From positions 124,001 to 188,000 of the forward strand of contig CAWVNO010002560.1 in the NCBI GenBank assembly GCA_963930645.1: a DNA stretch of 64,000 nucleotides. Direction: 5' to 3'. The position numbers and the translations under genes are program-made. Numbering within the stretch: position 1 is the stretch's first letter; every line of letters begins with the position of its first letter. The notes under the pieces were generated by a model that saw only the letters and a list, made by a program, of their open reading frames with translations, searched no databases and was not told the DNA's origin. The DNA is from Salticus scenicus (taxonomy: Eukaryota > Arthropoda > Arachnida > Araneae > Salticidae). Below, piece after piece: positions 1 through 9,800 of this stretch.

Positions 1-1037
1 ACCCATACTGTACAAGTAGTTTTTGGAGATCGATTTTTTTTCTGTGTAATATAACATTTTGATGTCTCTTGAATATAAATGCCATTTTAAATAGGGAATG
101 TTCCATAGTAAACCTGAATTACATATATCATTTTTTAAATTTCTGAAAATATACGAACGCTGGGTGTGGGCAGACAGACAGTCAGACAAAAAAATATGCA
201 AACTGAAATCATATTCACAGTTAAAAACTGTTAGAAAACGTTTGATGTAAACGAAAATGCCACTTCCAGCAAATGCCCAATAATAACCCTTAACGTAACA
301 GATTATTTTTGCGAGCCCTGTAAATCTAATGTTAATCGTACTGTACACTATAGAAAGCAGTCTTTTGTGCATATGAAAACGTATTTCAATTTCATTAAGA
401 TTTATGCAAAGTAATTAAAATTTGGTTTATAGAAATATCTTTCATAGAATGCAATACTTTAGAACACTTTCGGGTATCCCTGTATACAAACCCGTAATAG
501 TATTTATTCCATTTTCTATAGAAAATATCCGATAGTAAATTTGAATAATATATTTCAATTTTATTAATATATGCGTAAATTAAAGGTATTAAAATATGGT
601 TTAGAATACAATGCTTTGGAATACTTTCGGGTGTCCCTGTACACAAGCTAGCAGAGGTATTCACTCAATTTTCAATAAGGAACATCCGATAGTGAACTCA
701 AATACAATATATCAGTTTCAGGAAATTCCATGAATATTCATGGGAGTTAGCGAGCAGACAGACAGAAAGACGGATGGACAGACAGACAAACCAAGTAATT
801 AATTCTTTTTAACGTTGTTGGAATTATTAAAGAGCCAAAGTCATTAAAATTTTTCAACCACGATGGAAATTGGTAAAAAGAAATAAAGTGCAAAAATTTC
901 GCACGATTTTGCTAGTCTTTTGATTTTCTTCCTCTCTTAACGTGTTTTAATTTGCAGATGACCCCCTAAGAAATCTAACTATTAAATTTTTTAGCAATAC
1001 GGAATAATGTAAATTTGCATTAAGTTCTTATAATACT
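1..1037. repeat. Fragment of dispersed repeat shared with 29.1-30.07 kb
   Basis: From about position 85 this stretch matches 29100-30066 in the same orientation, with small indels. Shared landmarks are the block beginning aatgccattttaaataggg, the run of gacagacag-like words near 170 and 760, and two internal units of about 180 bp that each carry tactttcgggtgtccctgta or a close variant. Bases 1-84 instead resemble 27560-27650, so the two copies differ by about 1.45 kb present only in the 26-30 kb copy. The latter lies inside a transposon with long terminal inverted repeats, so this is probably a broken copy of that family. No coding potential is seen. Confidence 0.75.
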
Positions 1038-1332
1038 AATTATATACATACTTTATCAGGGTAACTGTATTGTTATAAAAGAAAATCTGATATGAAAACT
1101 TCAGTACAATTTTTGTTCTAAAATAATAGGAGGAGGAGGACCAAACACAAATTTTCTGGGGAAGAGGAAGGCCACAGAACACGTTTTTATGGTGCTGGAT
1201 CATTATAATAATGAATTATTATAGGGGAGGTATGGATGTTTCTATACATTAAGACTCCCATAGTCCTTAATTTTGCATTTCACTAATTTTCTATAGCAAC
1301 ATTGTAACTTTATGTTTTAAACGAAGTCATTT
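1038..1332. other. Intronic sequence, no feature recognised
   Basis: AT-rich sequence between two repeats. It contains a short purine-rich run (aggaggagga, 1131-1140) but no exon, RNA gene or repeat that I can recognise. Positions 1288-1302 (tttctatagcaac) resemble 3514-3526 just outside the right end of the adjacent Penelope element and may be part of its target site duplication. Confidence 0.4.
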
Positions 1333-1364
1333 AAACATATATAAATATTAAACAAAATACCTTA

Positions 1365-2364
1365 TTATTCGACTTCGTGCGTTGCAGAAGAGCTCTTTTC
1401 GGACAGGGGGCCCCTTCCGTCTTCAGTGTCGTCCGCACTTCGTGGCTGGCAGTCGTAGGTTTGATGTTTTTCCTTAAGTAGGTGCCGCCATATTTCTCCC
1501 ATCTCTGCCGACTCGTGGTCATTAATTGCGTCACTATGATGCGCGATCTCTATGCTTTCACGGATGTACGCGTAGGTGGAGTTGTTATAGTTTGCTATTT
1601 TTTCTACATTTTCAAAGTCTATTTCTATTTCATCTTCAAAATATTTTCTAGCTAGCGCGGTGGTACAGCGATTAAATTTAATATCGTTTTTATGTTCTTT
1701 TACCCTGGTCTTAATCTTCCTTTTGGTGACGCCTATATATTTAAATTCTTTATTTTCTTTATTTTTTACGGGAATTTTGTAGATACCTGCAGTTTCGGTG
1801 GGGGGGATCGAATCTTTATCGCTTCTTATTAGTTGGTATATGTTGGGATTGGGTTTAATGGGAATATTAACGTTAAATTTATTAGCAGTGTGTTTTATTT
1901 TGTTTGAGGTGCCTTGATTGTAGGGAATAGAAAAGGTGTATTTTGTGGAGGTTTTTTGGGCATCTGGAATATTGTTTAATTGTTTTAATCGTTTTCTGTA
2001 CAAGTGGTTGACTAATGTTTTGGGGTATCCTGCATCGATTGTTAATTTATTGATAAATTTTAATTCTTTTCTTAATTCTTTTTCGTCTGAGCAAATTAGA
2101 ATGGCACGATTAATATAACTGCGTATGGTATTAATTTTGTATCTGTAGGGGGTTTTGCTTTTATTACTAATGATTTCGTTGCTTGCGGTAGGTTTTCTGT
2201 ATACTGTGGTTTTGAATTTGTTATTATCTTTGATGATTTTGACGTCTAAGTAGTTGATTTCCCCGTTATTTTCGTGTTCAAAAGTGAATTTGATATTGTT
2301 ATCTAATTTGTTTAATTGGTTTAGGATTTCGTTGCTATTGTAATTATCTTTAATAACGGCAAAC
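1365..2364 (-). pseudogene. PLE copy 1, minus-strand GIY-YIG endonuclease fragment
   Basis: The minus-strand reading frame repeats the right-arm protein almost exactly, from the segment FAVIKDN after the RT catalytic motif through the GIY-YIG domain to the final ATHEVE. It has no own start: 97 bp covering the YIDD motif are deleted and the copy joins the other arm at 2375. Unlike the right arm it keeps a Trp codon in GEIWRHLL, so it reads about 41 residues further and ends at 1365. The catalytic-type residues (GIY, YIG, Arg in KTRV, Glu in RESIEI) are present. As it lacks the RT core it is a truncated, non-autonomous copy. Confidence 0.8.
1397..1426 (-). ncRNA. Hammerhead-ribozyme-like core, PLE copy 1 left arm
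   Basis: On the minus strand CTGAAGA (1420-1426) is followed by a GC-rich stem-loop and then GAAA (1397-1400). This is the order of the hammerhead core CUGANGA, stem II, GAAA. Penelope-like elements are known to carry hammerhead motifs in their terminal repeats. Stem II here is imperfect (GGA/TCC plus GGGG/CCCC with mismatches), so activity is uncertain. Confidence 0.4.
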
Positions 2365-2368
2365 TGAT

Positions 2369-3361
2369 ATGGGGTCCCCCATATCAGGCATAGTTGCAGA
2401 ATATAAATTAAGACTTATGGAAAATCAAATCACCAAACAACTAGGAAATAAAATTAAATTCTGGGTCCGTTACATTGACGACGTGTTTGCCGTTATTAAA
2501 GATAATTACAATAGCAACGAAATCCTAAACCAATTAAACAAATTAGATAACAATATCAAATTCACTTTTGAACACGAAAATAACGGGGAAATCAACTACT
2601 TAGACGTCAAAATCATCAAAGATAATAACAAATTCAAAACCACAGTATACAGAAAACCTACCGCAAGCAACGAAATCATTAGTAATAAAAGCAAAACCCC
2701 CTACAGATACAAAATTAATACCATACGCAGTTATATTAATCGTGCCATTCTAATTTGCTCAGACGAAAAAGAATTAAGAAAAGAATTAAAATTTATCAAT
2801 AAATTAACAATCGATGCAGGATACCCCAAAACATTAGTCAACCACTTGTACAGAAAACGATTAAAACAATTAAACAATATTCCAGATGCCCAAAAAACCT
2901 CCACAAAATACACCTTTTCTATTCCCTACAATCAAGGCACCTCAAACAAAATAAAACACACTGCTAATAAATTTAACGTTAATATTCCCATTAAACCCAA
3001 TCCCAACATATACCAACTAATAAGAAGCGATAAAGATTCGATCCCCCCCACCGAAACTGCAGGTATCTATAAAATTCCCGTAAAAAATAAAGAAAATAAA
3101 GAATTTAAATATATAGGCGTCACCAAAAGGAAGATTAAGACCAGGGTAAAAGAACATAAAAACGATATTAAATTTAATCGCTGTACCACCGCGCTAGCTA
3201 GAAAATATTTTGAAGATGAAATAGAAATCGACTTTGAAAATGTAGAAAAAATAGCAAACTATAACAACTCCACCTACACGTACATCCGTGAAAGCATAGA
3301 GATCGCGCATCATAGTGACGCAATTAATGACCACGAGTCGGCAGAGATGAGAGAAATATGA
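2369..3361 (+). pseudogene. PLE copy 1, reverse transcriptase C-terminal part plus GIY-YIG endonuclease
   Basis: This 330-residue frame begins at MGSPISG, the RT motif B region, so the start is internal and the N-terminal half of the RT is missing. YIDD, the RT catalytic motif, is at residues 35-38. A thumb-like region follows, then a GIY-YIG endonuclease: GIY at 232-234, YIG at 248-250, Arg 259 and His 263 in TRVKEH, and the RESIEI helix near 307-312 with the expected catalytic Glu. A TGA at 3359-3361 replaces the Trp found in the left arm, and the frame then stays open to 3483. In intact PLEs the protein nicks target DNA and reverse-transcribes the element; this copy is 5' truncated and carries a nonsense change. 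Confidence 0.85.
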
Positions 3362-3422
3362 CGGCACCTACTTAAGGAAAAACATCAAACCTACGACTGC
3401 CAGCCACGAAGTGCGGACAACA

Positions 3423-3452
3423 CTGAAGACGGAAGGGGCCCCCCGTCCGAAA
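3423..3452 (+). ncRNA. Hammerhead-ribozyme-like core, PLE copy 1 right arm
   Basis: CTGAAGA at 3423-3429, a GC-rich hairpin around GGGGCCCC, and GAAA at 3449-3452 mirror the left arm motif. An immediate palindrome agagctct could form stem III. It lies just before the outer end of the element, the usual place for hammerheads in Penelope elements. Whether it cleaves cannot be told from sequence. Confidence 0.4.
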
Positions 3453-3757
3453 AGAGCTCTTCTGCAACGCACGAAGTCGAATAATAAGGTATTTTGTTTA
3501 ATATTTATATATGTTTCTATAACAACTTTTGCCGTAAAATAAGTGTATATATTTAAAAAGTTTATTTTTAAAGAATAGTAGTGGGAGAGTCTTTAACAAA
3601 TAGGTGACTCTGTGGGAACTCTGCATATCTATGGAACAAAATGTTACATTTGAATTTCTATTGATAATTTTTTATTTTAAACCACAGAGGTAAATTTATT
3701 TTACTTTTTTAATGTCAATTGTTAAATAAATATGATTTAAATAAATTTTCGTTCTAG

Positions 3758-3853
3758 GTTATTGAGAGAGCAAGGAATTTTGGTGCAGGTATGATATATA
3801 AAGGACTTAAACCTGGTTCTTTTGTGGGTATTTATTCTACAAATAATGTTGAG
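3758..3853 (+). CDS. ACSL: ACSL exon a (VIERARNFGAG)
   Basis: Acceptor gttctag precedes 3758 and donor gtaaat follows 3853; 32 codons, phase 0 at both ends. It encodes the ACSL segment with RARNFGAG and KPGSFVGIYS, ending NNVE, which in relatives is followed by a Trp or similar and the TEYA helix. It is the first ACSL exon visible in the window; earlier ones are off the left edge. Confidence 0.93.
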
Positions 3854-6800
3854 GTAAATATAAAATTGAATTTATTTTGTCTAGTCTTAGACTATAATAT
3901 GTTAAATATGGTAGTTTAATTTTTTTTTTTTTTTTTTCCAAAATTTTTTATTTTATTTTATTTTTTTCCTTTAATACTATTGAGTAATACATTCTCTGAA
4001 AGGGAGAACTTCCACTTTTGAGTTTAACGTTTTTTAAAAAGAATGTAAAATTTTGTCATATTTTACCAATTTCTGTTACAACATAGTCACAAATTGGTCT
4101 CATGAAATCAAAATATAGTGTTCTTTGGCATGACACTTTATTTCTTAATAAATAAAAAAAAGACAGCTTATTTTTATCTATTTTATTTTATTTTTAATAA
4201 AAAAGAAAGAAAAAAAAAAAGCTTACAAAATAAGATGCAAGTTGCAAAACATACCACTTCCTATATAGTACTCTGCATCACTCTTCCTGTGATATTGAGT
4301 GATGCCTTCCTGTTAAAGCAGTTGGAACTGAGGCATCCACAATCTTTAAAACGTAGGGAATAGGATTTGTGCAGTGGTAGCAGTGTTCCTGTCTTGCAGC
4401 TAGAAATCTATAGCCAGCAGCTGGTCCATGTGGGAGCATAAAGTTCACGAAAGTTTCATTTAGCTCACAGCTGATATGAATCAGCTGATATCACAGCTGA
4501 GCTTCTGCAATCCACCAGTCACAATCATATATACAAAGCCACAAACATCCCTGTTTATAAATTGTTAGTTTTAATATTCTCTTGGTATTTCAGAGATCTT
4601 GGTGGACAAATGAAATTTCTTCTTTCTTGCTCTTGAAAGTTCATGCAATGTCGGTTAGCCCATTACTGTATGTCCACACATGTCAGTTAGACATAAAGAT
4701 TATATCTAACAGGCATGAGGTTTTTCTGCAGATCCGCGATTTTCTGCTTTTATGTGACTTCCGTTAATTCCGCGGGTTTTTTTTTTTTTTTTTTTTTTTA
4801 AATCAGGCTTCAATAACGGTCAGTGTTCAAACACTCCACAAAAGACTTTAGATTCTCAATCTTTCTCCATCCAAAATATAAATGTCAGCATTCATTTTAA
4901 ATGTGCTTTATCAGATTCTATAACTTATAAAAGAACAGAATTATTCAATATTTCTCACTCTTTTATTTATTTATTTATTTATTTATTTTTGTCCTTCTCC
5001 CTCCCTCCCTTTTTTTTCCATCTCTAACCATCGCCGAAAGAACATTCTGCGGGAAACCTTTTATTTTTGAATATTTATCCATCCACAATAAAAATATCAA
5101 TATTAATTTTAAACTTACTTTATGATATTCTAGATCCCATAAAGAAGTAGAATTGTCTTTAATATTTCTCACTCAGGAATTACTTTTTACACCACCACCC
5201 CCTCCTTTTCCCATTTTCTATCACCAATCGATGATTAAATGTTGATTGCTAGCTAATGTTTTTTTTTTTATTTTTTTTTTATTTATTTTTTTTCTCACAT
5301 ATTTTGTGTTCATGTGCATTATTCTTTTAGTTTATTTTTTCACTTTTAAAATATGTTGTATAGTTTTTCCCTGTGTGCATTATTTTTCATTTGAAATAAA
5401 TTTTAGGAACATATTTGTATTAGTTTTCCCCGCGCGTGTTATTTTTCATTTGAAATTAATTTTATGAACATGCGTGTTTCCTCTTTTTTTAATTTTCTGC
5501 ACTCTCATGCCTGTATCTAAGGATGTAAAAGTTCTGGAAATTTTAAGGTAGTGGGGGAAAAAAAGTTCTTTTTAGATACTTAAAATTTCAATTAAAACTT
5601 TTTAATTATAATAATAAATAGAGTTTAAAGGCCTACTTGGAAATTTCTGCAAACTTGTTTGGTACGGGCCCGTATCATCTTCAGGCATTATTCCAGGTGT
5701 TTGCTGCCTCTTCTGTTCAGCACTTCAGTCACTGCTTCTTTTTCTATTTGATTAGATGTCTCCACTTGTAGATGTCTGTTGACGGTTCGTCCTGGTTGAA
5801 ACTGCACGTGTTCTGTATAATTTCTATTGCTTTGCGATTAATGGTAATTTTCATAGTTAAATGGTAATTTTCATAGTACGAGTTTTTTGATATTGTCAAA
5901 ATTTATTTTAATGTTATTTTGAAAAATTTTGGTTAGTGTGATAGTAGTTTTATTAAATTTTATATTGGTTTTGTGTTCTTTAATTCTGGTTTTTATTTTT
6001 ATTTTTTTCATCCCTATGTAAAAAAAAAAAAAATTATTGTCTGTTTCATATTTTATTTATTAAATTCTAGTTGTTTCTAAGTGATTAATTTTGTCTTTAT
6101 CTCTGCTGCAAATTCTTCAAGAATTCTTGAAGAATAGATTTTAACAATATCAAAAATCTTGCAAACTGTGAAAATTATTTTTACGCTGTTAATTGCGAAG
6201 CAATAGAAATTATAAGGAACATGTGCAGTTGCAACCAGAACGAACCGTCAACAGACATCGACAAGTGGAGACATCTAATCAAGAAAAAAAGGAGTGACTG
6301 AAGTGCTGAACAGAAGAGGCAGCAGACACCTGAAATAATGCCTGAAGATGGTACTGGCCTGTACCAAGAAAGTTTGTAGAAATTTCAGGTAGGCCTTTAA
6401 GTTCTATTTAATACTAGGTCTTTTCAGTTTTTTTTCTGGAAAAATTGATTTTTTGCAGATTAAAAAAAGGTTTCTTAATAGTTATAATATGTGTGTTAAA
6501 AATTTAAACACACATGCAATCCATTTCTCTTTTTCTTAGCGAAAATATACAAAAACTTTTATTATTAAAAAATGAGCCTTTCTGTTTCATAACTGCCACT
6601 ACCTTTCCTTTTACAAAACACCAAAAAATAGTCAAATCATCATTCAACCATTAATTTTGCATAAAGTGTGCATTTCCATGGAATGGTCATCTCCCAATGG
6701 CATTTATTTAATGAATTCAAATTAGAGTTCTGCACGGGTCAAGTTTTATCCAACCCGAATCCAACAAATAAAATTTTAAATCAACCCAAATTCAACAGCA

Positions 6801-9800
6801 ACAACAACAACAAAAAAAAAAAAAAAATCACCAACCCAAACCCAATTCCTTTATACCCGAAATCCAAAAATCATGCAAAACTTCTTTAAGTTATAAAGAA
6901 AATTTTCATTGTCACAGAGCTGGTAAATTATTAAAAAAAAAAGAAAGAAAGAAAGAAAGAAATAGAAATGCAATTGCTGATACACTAAGTTAAAAATTTA
7001 AAAGTCAGAAAAATGAATTAATAATAATTTTTAACCATTTATGCTTATTGTATACAAAAATATGCTTCAAGTTTAGTTTTCGTAATTTGTTGTTTAAAGC
7101 TTTCATTCTATGTTCATTGTTTATTGCCTTTCTCCAATATGTATGTAATAATTTGGGTATGTGTGTATTTAATGATGGGAATATATATATAGTCGGCCCC
7201 ACTTAAACGAATACCTACCATTCCAACTATATTAATTCGATTAAGCGGGGTATTCAATTATGCGGTTAAGACTAGAAACGCAATTGCGTGTTTAACTATA
7301 ATGGTTTTATGCTTACATGAAAAGATAAATGATCAATATCTCTTTCTTATTTAAATATTTAACAAAATTTTTACTAAGTTAAAATATTATAGTAATTTAT
7401 AAATGCAATTAATGCTGGAATAAATATAAAGTGTACTTACAATTTTACTTTTAAAAATCAGTTATGATTGATTACTTTGACATATACTTAACTAAACATT
7501 TTTCGATTTCTTTTTCTAAAGCACATAAATAGATTATAATCGCTTCTATGAGACTCAAAATGACGATGAATAATGTTAAAAGATTTTGCAACTTCATTTA
7601 TCGTTCACTTACTCTTCTTTATCACTTTCATTTAAAGGTTTTATTGAAAGATTAAACTCTTCATCTCTTTCTGTTTCTCCATCTTTATCCACATCTATGA
7701 ATTCATAAAGTTCTTTTTCAATCATCTGAAAACTTTCAAAATTTGTGATTTCTAATTCCTGGAGACCATTTGTATTTTAGTTTCTAATTTTCTGATCAGT
7801 TGCTGATTTTATAAATTTGGCTTTTGCAAAACAATTTTTATCACCTTGGCAGGAAAATGTCGTCTCCTGTTTAAAGAGCATGTCTTAGTTATGTAAGGTT
7901 TTTAAAAGAACGGATTTTTTTTTTTTTTTTTTTTTTTTTTTCTTGAGAAAGAGAGGAAAAATTTGCCCAGAAATAGAGGAATTTTATTTAAGAAACTTTG
8001 AGTGTTTATGCGATTAAGTGGGGTGGCATTGTAAAAAATATTTCTTTAAACGAGGAAATTTAACATTACTTCAATGGTAAAAAATTGGTTCTATAACTTT
8101 ATATTCTTATAAGCGGGGTATTCGATTATCCGTTACCCGATTAAGTAGGGACGACTGTATTTGCAAGAGTTATAGATATAATTATATCAACCAAATTTCT
8201 GCTTATTATAATAAAATTTTTTGAAAGATATTTTCTAGTCGATCTGACTCGTTGAAAACTAAATCTGTCCACTTGAACCGCAGGAAAAAAATTCAGTCAA
8301 TCTGACCCAAACCTGACCTACAAGAAAAATAAATCAGTCAACCCAAACTGAACTCATCCTGCAGGGAAAAAATTCAGGGTAAAATCAGGTTACTTAGCCT
8401 GATAAAGGACTCTAATTTAGATTCTGTGTTAGAATGAAGTTAATCACACAGATAAAATAAAAGTTTCATTTAAAGTTAATTGAACTCTAGAAATTTAAAG
8501 CAACATTTTATTATTGATTTATTATTTTTAATCCTTAAATGCCGTGTGTTGCTTTTCGGCAACATACCCAATTTTGTCTTCTAAAGTATTATTTGAATTA
8601 TATTGAAGCTCTAATGCCCCATGTTTGCTGATTGGCAACAAATTGCTTTTTAGCTGTAAACCATAGTAAAATAAAGTATGATTTTTAAAAATATTTTTCC
8701 CATGAATTATTTGAGAGGAAAGAAGTAAAACATTTTTAAATTGATTTTTAAATAATCAGGTATTTAAGGGTTAATATAAAAGTTATTAACTGAGATATAA
8801 AAGTTATAAATCAAGTACATTTTTGTACATATTATTTTGTAAGTTGTAAAATAATTTTTTTGACAAAAAATTGCTTAAGTATTTTTTTCCTTCATAAGTT
8901 TCTTACATGCATTTATACATGTGTATGTGTATATATACACACACACAAAATTACACACATTTTAATGTGTATATGTATGTACATATATACACATACACAC
9001 ATTAAAATAATGTAGTTAGGCAAGTCTAAAGATATATATTCAAGAAAGAAGACAAAAGCATAAATAAAACTTGAAAAGAGTAAGTAATAAATGCATGTAA
9101 TGGGCGGGAAGTTATTATAATACTTAAATATTTCATGATTACTGTTTCATTATATGATTAAAATTTTATTTTTAAAATATGAACATTATCAAAGTTAATG
9201 TTTTCATGTGGGATACTGAAAATGAAAAACTGTTTAAAGAAAAAAGCATCGAACTGAAAATATTATAAATTTCTGAATACATTATCTTATACTAGCAATT
9301 TCAGATGCAAAAAGGAAGCCATTTTGTATCATGTAGGAATTGCCAAATCAATCCTTTGCCAGTCCCATTTAATTTAACTCCTCTGGTCAATGTTGCAAAA
9401 TTTAGAGACTTTTTATTTTATATCCACCATAAAATTTTAACTGTAGTGGTTACCTAATCACTTTGAAGGTTATTCGTCCATTATATATATCAAATAACAC
9501 TCTTCAAAATTATTGGTAGTAGTTGAATAAAAGCATCCTTAAATTTAGCAACACTGTTTTGAGCACTTTAGAGCGTTAGGGTTGGCAAAGGGTTAATCTG
9601 CAGCTCATAAAAGCGTGCAATATTAATTCCATCTGACCAAGTAATTCAACAGACTCGGATCTTTGGCCATAAATATCTGTCTTTCAACCTGGTCTGGTTA
9701 TAACATCTCTTACCCAGTCATCATAACTCTCAGTGTACTTCTAAGAGTATCTTGCCTAGCTGCATAAATGTACTTGGATTGCTTACGGACATATAATATA

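Larger units (their letters stand above)
1333..3516. mobile_element. Palindromic Penelope-like element (PLE copy 1)
   Basis: Two copies of the 3' part of a Penelope-like retroelement lie head to head. The symmetry centre is the two bases at 2375-2376, inside CTGATATGGGG-TC-CCCCATATCAG. The left, minus-strand copy (1333-2375) lacks about 97 bp that the right copy has at 2388-2484; apart from this the arms run base for base to the outer ends and differ at only a few sites, so the insertion looks young. Both encode a GIY-YIG endonuclease tail and the right copy also keeps reverse transcriptase motifs. The outer ends share tataaatattaaacaaaat or its complement. A PLE assignment rests on the RT plus GIY-YIG combination, which is diagnostic of Penelope elements. 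It lies upstream of the first ACSL exon in the window. Confidence 0.9.
5615..6410. mobile_element. Decayed palindromic Penelope-like element (PLE copy 3)
   Basis: The left arm (minus) and right arm (plus) mirror each other: aggcctac near the outer ends, gaaccgtcaac, gtggagacatctaatca, and aagtgctgaacagaagaggc all recur in reverse complement. The centre falls in a perfect 24-bp palindrome at 6112-6135 around aagaattctt. The left arm extends further inward than the right and contains a GIY-YIG remnant. The arms have drifted much more than in copy 1, so this is older and belongs to a different PLE family. Confidence 0.8.
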
